Source: Gallionellales bacterium 39-52-133 | GTDB lineage: Bacteria > Pseudomonadota > Gammaproteobacteria > Burkholderiales > Gallionellaceae | Direction of reading: 5' to 3' | Length of the DNA: 64,000 bases | NCBI GenBank assembly: GCA_002278935.1 | Contig: NCJL01000001.1 | Location: 62,001-126,000, forward strand | Shown here: positions 1 through 8,754 of the stretch, piece by piece | Layout of the letters: every line of letters begins with the position of its first letter | Numbering within the stretch: the first letter of the stretch is position 1 | The notes under the pieces: model-generated | Databases searched by the model: none | Seen by the model: only the letters and a program-made list of their open reading frames with translations | What the model was told of the DNA's origin: nothing | Program-made: the position numbers and the translations under genes

Positions 1-2
1 CT

Positions 3-74
3 CAGGTGCCCGCGGATATATTGCAGAAAACTGCAGACAAATATCAGGAGGCGTTGCGCCGCCTGATGAATTAG
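3..74 (+). CDS. purC: 3' end of SAICAR synthase (partial)
   Basis: The last 23 codons of a plus-strand gene that begins before the window. The peptide contains PADILQKTADKYQEALRRL, which resembles the C-terminal helix of bacterial phosphoribosylaminoimidazole-succinocarboxamide synthase (de novo purine synthesis, cytoplasm). Only this tail is visible, so the name rests on a short match. It converges on the DUF4124 gene, with about 50 bp between the two stops. Confidence 0.55.
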   Translation, partial: QVPADILQKTADKYQEALRRLMN

Positions 75-123
75 TGATTTCTGCCAGTGGTCAATGCGAA
101 CCAAAATTACGGTTCATCAGAGA

Positions 124-741
124 CTATTTGGACACGCCTTTCAGTTTGCGATAAAGCTGCTTCTCGTTTTCGAAACGAGTCTTTACCGCTATTAACTCTT
201 CCTCGCTTTTGCTCAAATCGCTGGTATATTTAACGATCCTTGCTTCTGTCTGGGTAATATCGTTTGCAAGCGATTGCGGAATCTTCTTGTTTGTTTTGGT
301 GCGTGTTTCTGCCTCCTTCTTGAGGTCATCCAGCGTACCTTGCGATGACTTAATCAGTGTTTTGTAGCTGTCGATGCGCGCCGTGACCAGCACCAGGCTG
401 CGGTCACGCGCCATATCAATTTCATTCTCATTGCTGTAGGTATTGAGCAAAGCGCTATCGCGTCGCTGCTGTTCAACCGCAGCCTGACTGTCTATCTTCC
501 GCTTTTTCTCGGCATCTTCTTTGGCGCGTACTGATGCAGGATCTATTTTCTCAGGGCGCTTTTCCAGGAGTCCTGATTTTTTGAGCGAATCCCTTTCCTT
601 ATTGGCATACTCGGGCGGAATAACTTCGCCATAGTGGGTGACACCCTGGTCATCTACCCACTTGTACAACTTGGCCTCGGCATTCAGGCTGATAGCCATC
701 GTCAATGCAAAACATGCGCTTAACATTTTGGGATTAAACAT
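124..741 (-). CDS. Secreted DUF4124 protein with coiled coil
   Basis: A 205-residue protein of unknown function. An N-terminal signal peptide ending near LNAEA is followed by the DUF4124 signature LYKWVDDQGVTHYGEVIPPE (about residues 25-45) and then a long charged helical region rich in K, E, Q and R that should form a coiled coil, so it is probably periplasmic. I chose the start at 741 because GGAG lies 6 nt upstream; this ATG overlaps the pyrE stop by 8 bp, suggesting translational coupling. Longer frames run into pyrE and are unlikely. The DUF4124 module occurs again at 60997 beside another exonuclease III gene. Confidence 0.8.
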   Translation of the reverse strand: MFNPKMLSACFALTMAISLNAEAKLYKWVDDQGVTHYGEVIPPEYANKERDSLKKSGLLEKRPEKIDPASVRAKEDAEKKRKIDSQAAVEQQRRDSALLNTYSNENEIDMARDRSLVLVTARIDSYKTLIKSSQGTLDDLKKEAETRTKTNKKIPQSLANDITQTEARIVKYTSDLSKSEEELIAVKTRFENEKQLYRKLKGVSK

Positions 742-1396
742 TTTTGACTCCATATTGTTCACGATAAGACTGCACAGCAGCAAGATACTGGCGCGCTTCC
801 TGATTATCCTGCAAATACACCAGCAAATCATCCAGCGTGGCGATAGAAATAACGGGAATGTTAAAATTGCGCTGCACTTCCTGTACCGCTGAAATTCCGC
901 CCTGTTCACGGGATGTCTGGCCCAGCTCCATTCTGTCCAGCGCAATCACCACGGCTGCGGGTGTGGCACCAGCCGCACGGATCAACTCTATCGACTCGCG
1001 CACCGATGTGCCGGCAGAAATAACGTCATCGATAATCAAGACCTTGCCGTGCAGCTTTGCACCCACCGTATTGCCGCCTTCACCGTGATCCTTGGCTTCC
1101 TTGCGATTGAAACAATACGGCATATTGCGTCCCATGTCGGACAGCGCGATTGCGGTGCCGGCGGCAAGCGGTATGCCCTTGTAGGCAGGGCCATAAATCA
1201 TGTCGATCTGTATGCCCGAATCGATAATGGCGCGCGCATAAAACTGCGTGAGCTGCTTCAGGGAATGGCCATCGTTGAACAGGCCGGCATTAAAAAAATA
1301 CGGAGAAAGACGTCCGGCTTTGGTTTTAAATTCGCCGAAACATAATACTTTTTGCTCGATGGCGAAGCGGATAAAGTCCTGGCGAAAAGACAGCAT
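734..1396 (-). CDS. pyrE: Orotate phosphoribosyltransferase
   Basis: A cytoplasmic enzyme that joins orotate to PRPP to give orotidine 5'-phosphate in de novo pyrimidine synthesis. The PRPP-binding motif VLIIDDVISAGTSVRES is clear near residues 117-133, and the N-terminal region (QKVLCFGEFKTKAGRLSPYF) matches the family. At 220 residues it has the normal length. It is divergent from the exonuclease III gene and overlaps the downstream DUF4124 gene by 8 bp. The ribosome binding site before 1396 is weak. Confidence 0.95.
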   Translation of the reverse strand: MLSFRQDFIRFAIEQKVLCFGEFKTKAGRLSPYFFNAGLFNDGHSLKQLTQFYARAIIDSGIQIDMIYGPAYKGIPLAAGTAIALSDMGRNMPYCFNRKEAKDHGEGGNTVGAKLHGKVLIIDDVISAGTSVRESIELIRAAGATPAAVVIALDRMELGQTSREQGGISAVQEVQRNFNIPVISIATLDDLLVYLQDNQEARQYLAAVQSYREQYGVKNV

Positions 1397-1461
1397 GGCA
1401 ATAAGGCGAGTAATTATTCAAACAACATTATAATGCGCAGATTAATGAGTGGAGAATTTTT

Positions 1462-2229
1462 GTGCGTATCATTTCAATCAACCTGAACGGCATCCGTTCG
1501 GCGTATACCAAAGGCCTGTTGCCGTGGCTGCAGCAGCAAAGCGCAGACATCATCTGTTTACAGGAACTTAAGGCGCAGGCTGGCGACATGACGCCCGAAA
1601 TGTCGGCACCGCCCGGCTATCACGGCTATTTTCATTATGCCGACAAAAAAGGCTACAGCGGCGTGGGCATCTACAGCAAACGCAAACCGGACGCAGTAAT
1701 CGTGGGCCTGGGCATTGCCGAATTTGACAGCGAAGGCCGCTATATCGAAGCGCAGTTTGGCAACCTCAGTGTGGTGTCGTTGTACCTGCCCTCGGGATCC
1801 AGCGGCGAAGAACGGCAGGCCGTTAAATTCAAGTTTATGGCGGCCTTCATGCCGCATTTGCGCCAGCTGCATGCCAGCGGGCGCGAAGTGCTGATCTGCG
1901 GCGACTGGAATATTGCACACACCGAAAAAGATTTGAAGAACTGGCGCGGCAACAAGAAAAATTCCGGCTTTCTGCCGGAAGAGCGCGCGTGGCTGACCGA
2001 GCTGTTTGACGACGTTGGCTTTGTCGACGTATTCCGCAAGCTGCACCCCGAACTGGAAGTCTACACCTGGTGGTCGAATCGCGGCCAGGCCTGGGCCAAG
2101 GATGTAGGCTGGCGCATTGATTACCAGATTGCCACCCCCGGCATTGCCGGCAAAGCGACGACCACCAGCATTTACAAGGAGCAGCGTTTCAGCGACCATG
2201 CACCGTTGCTGGTGGATTACGCGGACTGA
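1462..2229 (+). CDS. xth: Exodeoxyribonuclease III family AP endonuclease
   Basis: A DNA repair nuclease (3'-5' exonuclease and AP endonuclease) of the endonuclease/exonuclease/phosphatase fold, 255 residues. Catalytic motifs are visible: NLNGIRSA near the N-terminus, CLQELKAQ with the metal-binding Glu, CGDWNIAH, and SDHAPLL with the catalytic Asp-His near the C-terminus. Translation starts at GTG 1462, with GGAG 7 nt upstream. It is divergent from pyrE. A second, differently branched exonuclease III gene lies at 61545. Confidence 0.93.
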   Translation: MRIISINLNGIRSAYTKGLLPWLQQQSADIICLQELKAQAGDMTPEMSAPPGYHGYFHYADKKGYSGVGIYSKRKPDAVIVGLGIAEFDSEGRYIEAQFGNLSVVSLYLPSGSSGEERQAVKFKFMAAFMPHLRQLHASGREVLICGDWNIAHTEKDLKNWRGNKKNSGFLPEERAWLTELFDDVGFVDVFRKLHPELEVYTWWSNRGQAWAKDVGWRIDYQIATPGIAGKATTTSIYKEQRFSDHAPLLVDYAD

Positions 2230-2276
2230 TCTTCCCAGTAAGCATTAACGGAATAATCCTGAAAACAGCAGTTCAA

Positions 2277-2404
2277 TCCACAGATTACACAGATTCACAC
2301 AGATTTTTATGCAGCAATCAGTGATGTCAGACTCACCCAAAAGGTGTTGATGCTAAACAAGGCAATTCTTTGTTTAATCTGTGGAAATCTGTGTAATCTG
2401 TGGA
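2277..2404. repeat. 128-bp element with 29-bp terminal inverted repeats
   Basis: Left arm 2277-2305 and right arm 2376-2404 are inverted copies that match at 27 of 29 positions. Each arm is built from smaller repeats of the word CAGATT (or AATCTG). The 70-bp loop has no ORF. It lies between the exonuclease gene and the glcG-like gene. It could fold into a long hairpin or be a miniature mobile element; no target-site duplication was obvious. Confidence 0.8.
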
Positions 2405-2469
2405 CAATTGTTTCCCCAAGATAATGTAATTTCCAGTTCTGCCAAATTAAAACGTTAAAGGAGAATGTC

Positions 2470-2961
2470 ATGAGAAAACTGCTAGCCGCAATTCTGTTAT
2501 TTGCTTCCCTGCCCGCCTTCGCCGCCCAACCCGATGTGATGCCTGTCAAACAGATCGGCATGGAGCTGGCGCGCGATATTGCGACGGCTTCGGTTGAGGC
2601 CTGCCGCAAGAACGGCTACAACGTTTCAGCCGTGGTGCTGGACCGTAGCGGCAATGTGCAGGTAGCCATGCGCGACACGCTGGCCGCGCGCTATACGCTG
2701 GAAATTGCCGAACGCAAGGCCGGCATGGCCGTGATGTCAGGCAGTGATTCGGGAGAATTCCGCGCCGCACGCGGCGACATCCGCCCTGAACTTAATCATA
2801 TCAACGGCCTCATTGTGATGGACGGCGCGTTGCCGATACGTGCTGCGGGCAGCCTGATCGGTGCAGTGGGTGTGTCGGGTGCGCCGGGCGGCGAAAAAGA
2901 CAAAGCCTGTGCTGCTGCGGCGCTGAAGAAAATGGAAGAGCGGCTGGAGTTCGCTGAATAG
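2470..2961 (+). CDS. Secreted GlcG/HbpS-like (DUF336) protein
   Basis: A 163-residue protein with a signal peptide (MRKLLAAILLFASLPAFAA, cleavage after AFA or AFAA) and a GlcG/HbpS fold: ALARDIA-like helix, AVVLDRSGNVQVAMRD, ERKAGMAVMSGSDSGEF and GSLIGAVGVSGAPGGEKD. The family includes haem-binding and cofactor-binding proteins of poorly known role; the signal peptide puts this one in the periplasm. AAAGGAG lies 6 nt before the ATG. The stop is followed 3 bp later by a copy of the dispersed AT-rich motif. Confidence 0.85.
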   Translation: MRKLLAAILLFASLPAFAAQPDVMPVKQIGMELARDIATASVEACRKNGYNVSAVVLDRSGNVQVAMRDTLAARYTLEIAERKAGMAVMSGSDSGEFRAARGDIRPELNHINGLIVMDGALPIRAAGSLIGAVGVSGAPGGEKDKACAAAALKKMEERLEFAE

Positions 2962-2964
2962 AAA

Positions 2965-2989
2965 ATATTCAATATAATCAAATAGTTAC
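2965..2989 (+). repeat. Dispersed AT-rich 25-bp motif, copy 1
   Basis: Copy with the core TTCAATATAATCAAATAGTT. It starts 3 bp after the glcG-like stop, between two convergent genes. See the finding on the motif. Confidence 0.8.
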
Positions 2990-3011
2990 TATTATTTGCT
3001 TTACCGCATAT

Positions 3012-3287
3012 TTAAGGCGTGGTCGCACTGTCTTCGGTGGCAACGGCTGCGGATTCAGGCTCGATCGCTTCCGTGGTGGTGCTTGCAGGAGCGTCATCCG
3101 GGGCTTCTTTTCCGGCTGCCACTGGCAAGGTTGCAGCATCTTTGATTGCTTTGGCCTGCTGCTGTTTTTCCGCTTCAGCGTTTAAATTTTTAACCGACTT
3201 GAGCAGTAGCGACTTGCTGACCAGAATCACAACGATGGCCAGCAGCACTATCATCACCACCCGTTTCATACTGCGTGTAAGCTCCAT
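3012..3287 (-). CDS. Small single-pass membrane protein
   Basis: A 91-residue protein of unknown function. A short basic N-terminus is followed by one membrane segment (VVMIVLLAIVVILVSKSLLL, about residues 11-30), then a tail rich in A, E, K, T and S (KNLNAEAEKQQQAKA onward) that is probably periplasmic or extended in the cytoplasm. AGGAG lies 8 nt before the ATG. It begins 5 bp after the ampG stop and so should be the last gene of metX-metW-ampG. No family recognised. Confidence 0.7.
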   Translation of the reverse strand: MELTRSMKRVVMIVLLAIVVILVSKSLLLKSVKNLNAEAEKQQQAKAIKDAATLPVAAGKEAPDDAPASTTTEAIEPESAAVATEDSATTP

Positions 3288-3292
3288 AATGA

Positions 3293-4495
3293 TTACTCCT
3301 GTGTTTTTAGCGCGGCGTGCGGGGTTTCATTCCACGGCGCCACTTTCAACAGCAACAGCATTCCCGGCACGGCAAGCAGCGCGCACAGCATAAAAAAGAC
3401 TGGCCAGCCCATCATCTCCACCAGCCAGCCGGTGGCGGCATTGGCAAAGGTGCGCGGCACCGCCATCAGGCTGGTAAACAGCGCAAACTGCGTGGCGGTA
3501 TAGGCCGGGTGGGTAGTGCGCGCGATAAAGGCGACAAAGGCAACCGTGCCCAGCCCCACGCCCAGCGCCTCAAGGCCAATCACAATCGCAAGCTGGGCGA
3601 GTTCAACGGAGGTAATTTCTGCATGATGTCCCACCGAGGCCAGCCACGCAAAGCCGAAGATGGACACCAGCTGTACCACGCCAAACAGCCACAGCGCGCG
3701 GTTGATGCCTATTTTAAACATCCACAGCCCGCCCAGCATGCCGCCGATGACCGCCGGCCACAGCCCTGCATTCTTCGCGATCAGGCCGATCTGTGTTTTG
3801 GAAAAACCCATGTCCAGATAAAACGGCGTGGCCAGCGCGGTGCACATACTGTCGCCCAGCTTGTAAAAAAACAGGAAGGCCAGAATCAGCAGCGCATTGT
3901 TCAAACCCTGACGATTGATAAACTCGTGAAAAGGCTCGACCACCGCTTCGCGCAAAGTCTTGGGCGGCGTCGCGCGGTGCGGCTCCTTCACCATCAGCGA
4001 CATCACGATGCCGGGCAGCATAAACAGCGCGGTAATAATAAACCGGTAAGCATTCACATACACCGCATTGCCCAGGCCCAGCTCGGCATCACTCAACAAC
4101 TCGCGGCGGAAGGCATCCAGCACGATGTCCTGGGTTGCGCTCAAAAAGGCAAGCAGTGTGGCGATCCATGCAATGATGTGCAATTCGCTTTGCGGTGAAA
4201 AAGCGCCCATGGATGCAATCACCAGCAGCAAGCCGATCTGCGTCAGCAGCATCCAGCCGCGCCGCCGTCCGAGCATGGGCACCACATAACGATCCAGCAG
4301 CGGCGACCACAGAAACTTCCAGGTATAGGGAAACTGGATCAGCGCAAACAGGCCGATGGTCTTGAGATCCACATGCTCGCTGCGCAGCCAGGCCGGCAAC
4401 AGGTTGAACAGCAGATACAGCGGCAACCCGGAACTGAAGCCGATAAACACACAGATCAGCATGCGCCGGGTAAAGAGTTGTTGCCAGACACTCAT
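3293..4495 (-). CDS. ampG: AmpG-like muropeptide permease (MFS)
   Basis: A 400-residue inner-membrane transporter of the major facilitator superfamily with about 12 hydrophobic segments. The N-terminus (FIGFSSGLPLYLLFNLLPAW), WKFLWSPLLDRY and the SATQDIVLDAFRREL stretch are typical of AmpG, which imports GlcNAc-anhydroMurNAc peptides during cell-wall recycling. It starts 3 bp after the metW stop, so it is cotranscribed with methionine genes and may share their SAM control. The exact substrate is inferred from family. Confidence 0.88.
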   Translation of the reverse strand: MSVWQQLFTRRMLICVFIGFSSGLPLYLLFNLLPAWLRSEHVDLKTIGLFALIQFPYTWKFLWSPLLDRYVVPMLGRRRGWMLLTQIGLLLVIASMGAFSPQSELHIIAWIATLLAFLSATQDIVLDAFRRELLSDAELGLGNAVYVNAYRFIITALFMLPGIVMSLMVKEPHRATPPKTLREAVVEPFHEFINRQGLNNALLILAFLFFYKLGDSMCTALATPFYLDMGFSKTQIGLIAKNAGLWPAVIGGMLGGLWMFKIGINRALWLFGVVQLVSIFGFAWLASVGHHAEITSVELAQLAIVIGLEALGVGLGTVAFVAFIARTTHPAYTATQFALFTSLMAVPRTFANAATGWLVEMMGWPVFFMLCALLAVPGMLLLLKVAPWNETPHAALKTQE

Positions 4496-4498
4496 CGT

Positions 4499-5113
4499 TC
4501 AGTGGGCACGACGGAAACGGTACACCGCCATGCTGCCCAGCAGATTGGGCACGAAATGGATGGTGTATTCGTCAGTCATCACGCGGCGGGCCAGGATCTG
4601 CATTTTGTATTTGGCGCAGAAGCTTTCAAAATCATGCAGGGTGCACAGATGCACGTTTGGGGTGTCATACCACTGGTAGGGCAGCTCTTTGGAAACTGGC
4701 ATGTTGCCCAAGAGGATGCTGAGGCGATTTTTCCAGAAACCGAAATTGGGGAAACTGACTATGCCCTCGCGTCCGACGCGCAGCATTTCCTGCATCAGCG
4801 GCTCGGTGTGGCGCGTGGCCTGCAGGGTTTGCGACAAAATTACATAGTCAAAAGAGTTGTTTTCAAAACCGGACAGACCGGATTCGAGGTTGCTCTGGAT
4901 CACATTCACGCCATTCTGGATGCACGCTTCTATGCCTTCGTCGCTGATTTCCACGCCGTAGCCGCGAATATTGCGCGCCTGTTTCAGGTAGCGCAGCAGG
5001 CTGCCGTCGCCGCAGCCGAGGTCGAGCACCGAGGCGCCTTCGGGAATCCATGCCGCGATCGCGGCGAAATCGGGGCGGGCGGCGGCGAGCGATGAGTGGT
5101 CGTAATTGTTCAT
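4499..5113 (-). CDS. metW: MetW methyltransferase-like protein
   Basis: A 204-residue class I SAM-dependent methyltransferase fold (motif [13 protein letters not shown] near residue 30; [32 protein letters not shown]). MetW is almost always found after metX in proteobacteria and is linked to methionine synthesis, where it is thought to support MetX activity. The start codon overlaps the metX stop by 4 bp (ATGA), which indicates translational coupling. Confidence 0.93.
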   Translation of the reverse strand: MNNYDHSSLAAARPDFAAIAAWIPEGASVLDLGCGDGSLLRYLKQARNIRGYGVEISDEGIEACIQNGVNVIQSNLESGLSGFENNSFDYVILSQTLQATRHTEPLMQEMLRVGREGIVSFPNFGFWKNRLSILLGNMPVSKELPYQWYDTPNVHLCTLHDFESFCAKYKMQILARRVMTDEYTIHFVPNLLGSMAVYRFRRAH

Positions 5114-6243
5114 GCGGCAAACTCGCGGGCGATGTTGTCGAGGTAGGCGCGCAGCACCTTGTGGTAATGCTCGTGCTGCATCAGGAAGGAATCATGCCCG
5201 TGCGCGGATGAAATTTCGGCGTAGCTGACATTGCGCCGGTTATGCAGCAGTGCGCTGACAATGTCGCGCGATCTCTCCGGAGAAAAGCGCCAGTCGGTGG
5301 TGAAAGACACCACCAGAAAATCCGCTTTCGCGGGGGCAAAGGCGCGGTCGAGATTGTCGTCGTAGTCGCGTGCGGGGTCGAAATAATCCAGCGCCTTGGT
5401 CATCAGCAGATAGGTGTTGGCGTCAAAATAGGCGGCAAACTTGTCGCCTTGGTATCTGAGATAGGATTCAATCTCGAATTCGATATCGTAGTTGTAGGCG
5501 AGCTTGCCCGAGCGCAGCGTGCGGCCGAATTTGTCCGCCATTGCATCGTCGGACAAATAGGTAATGTGCCCCAGCATGCGGGCGAGACGCAGGCCGCGTC
5601 TGGGCACCGCCTGGTGCTCATAGAAATCGCCGCCGTAAAAATCGGGGTCGGTGAGTATCGCGTTGCGCGCGACATCATTGAACGCGATATTTTCCGCGGT
5701 CAGGCGTGGTGCGGTGGCTATCGCCAGCACATGACGCACGCGTTCGGGAAAGCTCAGCGCCCATTGCATCGCCTGCATGCCGCCGAGGCTGCCGCCAACG
5801 ATAGCGGCGAATTGCCGGATACCCAGCAGGTCGGCCAGACGCGCCTGCGATTCGACCCAGTCTTGCACCGTGACCACCGGAAAACTGGAGCCGTAGGGCT
5901 TGCCGGTGGCGGGATTAAGGCTGGAAGGGCCGGTGGAACCGTGGCAGCCGCCCAGGTTGTTCAGGCCAATCACAAAAAATTTATTCGTATCCAGTGGTTT
6001 GCCGGGGCCGATCAGGTTATCCCACCAGCCGATATTTTTTTGATCATCCGCGTAATAGCCCGCCACATGGTGATGGCCGGACAGCGCGTGGCAGATCAGC
6101 ACCGCATTGGATTTGTCGGCATTGAGCGTGCCATAGGTTTCATAAGCCAGCTCGTAGTGCGGCAAAATCGCACCGCTCTTGCAGGTGAGCGGTGCGGCAA
6201 AATGTGCGCGCTGCGCGGTGACGATGCCGACGGAATTGTCCAT
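5110..6243 (-). CDS. metX: Homoserine O-acyltransferase MetX
   Basis: A 377-residue alpha/beta-hydrolase enzyme that acylates homoserine at the start of methionine synthesis. Visible elements are [13 protein letters not shown], the nucleophile elbow [12 protein letters not shown] (Ser near residue 151), the acid region [13 protein letters not shown], and the catalytic His in [10 protein letters not shown]. Whether the acyl donor is acetyl-CoA or succinyl-CoA cannot be decided by name alone, since many proteobacterial MetX enzymes use succinyl-CoA. It is the first gene of metX-metW-ampG and lies directly behind a SAM-II riboswitch with terminator. Confidence 0.95.
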   Translation of the reverse strand: MDNSVGIVTAQRAHFAAPLTCKSGAILPHYELAYETYGTLNADKSNAVLICHALSGHHHVAGYYADDQKNIGWWDNLIGPGKPLDTNKFFVIGLNNLGGCHGSTGPSSLNPATGKPYGSSFPVVTVQDWVESQARLADLLGIRQFAAIVGGSLGGMQAMQWALSFPERVRHVLAIATAPRLTAENIAFNDVARNAILTDPDFYGGDFYEHQAVPRRGLRLARMLGHITYLSDDAMADKFGRTLRSGKLAYNYDIEFEIESYLRYQGDKFAAYFDANTYLLMTKALDYFDPARDYDDNLDRAFAPAKADFLVVSFTTDWRFSPERSRDIVSALLHNRRNVSYAEISSAHGHDSFLMQHEHYHKVLRAYLDNIAREFAA

Positions 6244-6267
6244 GCCTGACCAAAAAATAAACTGCAG

Positions 6268-6306
6268 AAAAAATAAAACCCGCTCGGCTTGGGAGCTAGA
6301 GCGGGT
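6268..6306 (-). terminator. Rho-independent terminator in the metX leader
   Basis: In the minus direction an 8-bp stem (6299-6306 paired with 6278-6285, ACCCGCTC with GAGCGGGT) and a 13-nt loop is followed by a U-rich run (TTTTATTTTTT). It lies between the SAM-II aptamer and the metX start, where it would stop transcription when the aptamer is bound. Confidence 0.85.
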
Positions 6307-6310
6307 GAAT

Positions 6311-6367
6311 CGCTTTAGCTGGTATGTTTAACGTGCCCCGCAAGCTGAGATCAAATCGGCACGGAGC
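6311..6367 (-). promoter_or_regulatory. SAM-II riboswitch upstream of metX
   Basis: In the minus-strand transcript the order GTGCC-GATTTG, GCTTGC, GGCAC, GTTAAA and AGCTAAAGC reproduces the conserved SAM-II (metA/metX-type) aptamer: a P1 stem formed by GTGCC and GGCAC, the conserved GATTTG loop, and the 3' GCTAAA element that makes the pseudoknot. It lies about 70 bp before metX and is followed by an intrinsic terminator. Binding of S-adenosylmethionine should turn the metX-metW-ampG operon down. Confidence 0.9.
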
Positions 6368-6451
6368 AAAGTATCCGTATTTTAGGGCCGCCTGTCAATG
6401 AGGCCTGTACAGGCGAGAAATGAAAAATTATTGATGACAAGGAGCACATAC

Positions 6452-6463
6452 ATGGTGACATAA
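6452..6463 (+). CDS. Three-codon leader ORF (MVT) before relA
   Basis: ATG-GTG-ACA-TAA preceded by a strong AAGGAG site at about 6439-6444. The stop ends 7 nt before the relA ATG at 6471, and relA itself has only a weak GAG upstream. An in-frame TGA at 6465 excludes an earlier relA start. The tiny ORF may load ribosomes that reinitiate at relA, or it may be accidental. Confidence 0.35.
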   Translation: MVT

Positions 6464-6470
6464 TTGAGCC

Positions 6471-8690
6471 ATGGTTTCCGTCACGCACAAATTTACCCCG
6501 TCATCCGCACAGGCAGGCCCGAACATTCAGGCGTGGATAGACTCGCTGTCCAAAAGCTTCACACCTCAAGAGCTGGCAAAAATTCGCCATGCCTGTGAAT
6601 TCGTCGAGCCGCTGTATGCGGAGCAGATGGAGCTGACCGGCATACCCCTGCTGCAGCATGCGCTGGGTACAGCGGCGATACTGGCGGGCATGAACATGGA
6701 TTATGAAACGCTGGTTGCCGCCATTCTGCATGCCGTGCCCGAGCTTCTGCCAAACTGGATGGAAAAGGTCGCTACCGGGTTTAACGCCAATATCGTGATG
6801 CTGGTGCTGGGCATCTCGCGCATGGAGGAGATCCAGGATTTCAGCGAAACCTCGGGTCTGCACAAAGCTGAAAAAAGCAAGGGCGATCAGGCGCAGCAAA
6901 TTGAAAGCCTGCGCAAGATGCTGCTGGCGATGGTCGAAGATATTCGCGTGGTGCTGATCAAACTGGCCGAGCGCACGCAGACCATGCGCAACCTGTCGGG
7001 AGCCAGCGAAGAAAACCAGCAACTGATCGCGCGCGAAATCCGGGGCATCTTTGCGCCGCTGGCAAACCGCTTGGGCGTGTGGCAGGTAAAGTGGGAGCTG
7101 GAAGATTTGGCGCTGCGCTATCTGGAACCCGAGCTGTATAAGAAAATTGCCAGGCTGCTGGACGAGCGCCGCGTCGACCGCGAACAATATATCGCCGATG
7201 TACTGGCGCAGCTCAAACTGGAGCTGGGCAAGGCCGGCATCAAGGCCGAGGTCACGGGGCGCTCCAAGCACATCAACAGCATCGTCAACAAGATGAAACG
7301 CAAGCAGGTGGATTTCAGCGAGCTCTACGATGTGCGCGCGGTGCGCATTCTGGTGGAGGATGTGAAGGATTGCTATACCGCGCTCGGGCTGGTGCATAAC
7401 CTGTGGCAGCCCATCCCCAGCGAATTCGACGACTATATCGCGCATCCCAAGAGCAACGATTACCGCTCGCTGCACACCGCCGTGATCGGCCCGCGCAACC
7501 TTGCGCTGGAAGTGCAGATACGCACCTTTGAAATGCACCAGCATTCCGAGCTGGGGGTGGCGGCGCACTGGCGCTACAAGGAGGGCGGCAAGTCCGATGC
7601 CAAATTTGACGAGAAAATAGCGTGGCTGCGGCAGATACTGGAGTGGAAGGAAGACGTCAGCGACAGTGGCGATCTGGTCGAGCAGTTCAAGAGCGAGCTG
7701 TTTCAGGACAAGGTGTATGTGCTCACGCCGCAGGGCAAGGTCATCGATTTGCCCAGGGGCTCAACCCCGGTGGACTTTGCCTACACCCTGCATACCGATC
7801 TTGGCCACCGCACACGCGGCGCCAAAGTGGATGGCAGCATCGTGCCGCTCAACTATAAATTGCAGAACGGGCAACGCGTGGAAATCCTCGCCGCCAAGCA
7901 GGGCACACCCAGTCGTGACTGGCTGAATCCCGCGCTGGATTATCTGCATAGCCCGCGTGCGCGCGCCAAGGTAAGGCACTGGTTCAAGCACCAGCACTAT
8001 GACGAGAACGTGTCCCAGGGCCGGGCGCAGCTGGATAAGGAATTGCACCGGCTGGGCGTGACCTCGGTGAATCAGGAAAAAATTGCACAGCGCCTGAATT
8101 TCAACAAACTGGAAGACCTGCTTGCCGCCATAGGCCGTGGAGACGTGACCCCGCGCCATATCGCGGGCGCAATACAGGAAGAGTTGCCAGCCAAAACTGA
8201 AGCCGCCAGCAAGCCTGTTATGACCAGAGCCGCAACAACCCCTGCGCTGGCAAGCGGCATATTGATTGAAGGCGTGGGCAATCTGATGACCAAAATGGCC
8301 AGGTGCTGCAAACCCGCGCCGCCGGATGACATCGTCGGCTATGTCACGCGCGACCGCGGCGTGACCATACACCGCAAGGATTGCAGCGCGATAGTGCGCA
8401 TGCCCGAAGATCGTCGTGACAGGGTGCTTGCCGCGCAGTGGGGTGGCAAAAAAGATGCAAAATTCAGTGTGGATATTGAAGTGGAAGCCCGCGACCGGCA
8501 AGGCTTGCTGCGCGACATCAGTGAATTGTTTTCACGTGAAAAAATCAACGTGACCAAGGTCAATACCCTGAGCAGGCACAACCAGGCAAACATGCAGTTT
8601 TCGATTGAAATTGCCGATTTGGAACAACTCAGCAAACTACTGGCGCAGCTGCATCAGGTGCCGAATGTGGTGAGTGCAAGAAGGCGGTGA
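6471..8690 (+). CDS. relA: GTP pyrophosphokinase RelA
   Basis: A 739-residue long RSH enzyme that makes (p)ppGpp on stalled ribosomes. Order: degenerate HD hydrolase domain (LHAVPELLPN near residues 84-93 replaces the catalytic HD), synthetase domain (YDVRAVRILV; EFDDYIAHPKSNDYRSLHT; EVQIRT), TGS domain (VYVLTPQGKVIDLPRGSTPVDFAY), zinc-finger region (MARCCKPAPPDDIVGY) and a C-terminal ACT domain. The EFDD motif and the lost HD residues identify it as monofunctional RelA rather than SpoT. The start is fixed by an in-frame TGA 6 bp upstream. A truncated Rhs island follows. Confidence 0.95.
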   Translation: MVSVTHKFTPSSAQAGPNIQAWIDSLSKSFTPQELAKIRHACEFVEPLYAEQMELTGIPLLQHALGTAAILAGMNMDYETLVAAILHAVPELLPNWMEKVATGFNANIVMLVLGISRMEEIQDFSETSGLHKAEKSKGDQAQQIESLRKMLLAMVEDIRVVLIKLAERTQTMRNLSGASEENQQLIAREIRGIFAPLANRLGVWQVKWELEDLALRYLEPELYKKIARLLDERRVDREQYIADVLAQLKLELGKAGIKAEVTGRSKHINSIVNKMKRKQVDFSELYDVRAVRILVEDVKDCYTALGLVHNLWQPIPSEFDDYIAHPKSNDYRSLHTAVIGPRNLALEVQIRTFEMHQHSELGVAAHWRYKEGGKSDAKFDEKIAWLRQILEWKEDVSDSGDLVEQFKSELFQDKVYVLTPQGKVIDLPRGSTPVDFAYTLHTDLGHRTRGAKVDGSIVPLNYKLQNGQRVEILAAKQGTPSRDWLNPALDYLHSPRARAKVRHWFKHQHYDENVSQGRAQLDKELHRLGVTSVNQEKIAQRLNFNKLEDLLAAIGRGDVTPRHIAGAIQEELPAKTEAASKPVMTRAATTPALASGILIEGVGNLMTKMARCCKPAPPDDIVGYVTRDRGVTIHRKDCSAIVRMPEDRRDRVLAAQWGGKKDAKFSVDIEVEARDRQGLLRDISELFSREKINVTKVNTLSRHNQANMQFSIEIADLEQLSKLLAQLHQVPNVVSARRR

Positions 8691-8719
8691 AAAATTACAC
8701 CAGCTGAGCTATATAGAAA

Positions 8720-8744
8720 ATATTCAATAAAATCAAAAAGTTAC
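8720..8744 (+). repeat. Dispersed AT-rich motif, copy 2
   Basis: A diverged copy (TTCAATAAAATCAAAAAGTT) 29 bp after the relA stop, at the edge of the island-bounding direct repeat. Confidence 0.7.
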
Positions 8745-8754
8745 AACATTAAGT

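Noticed and set aside
3317..4198. Long antisense frame opposite ampG
   Set aside because: Composition is of shadow type (Gln/His/Arg-rich, no domain); the ampG frame has clear family motifs.
5242..6249. Long plus-strand frame opposite metX
   Set aside because: It is the reverse-frame shadow of a strongly conserved gene and has no ribosome site or recognisable domain.
6501..7568. Antisense frame of 355 codons inside relA
   Set aside because: Shadow of relA; no domain and no start signal.
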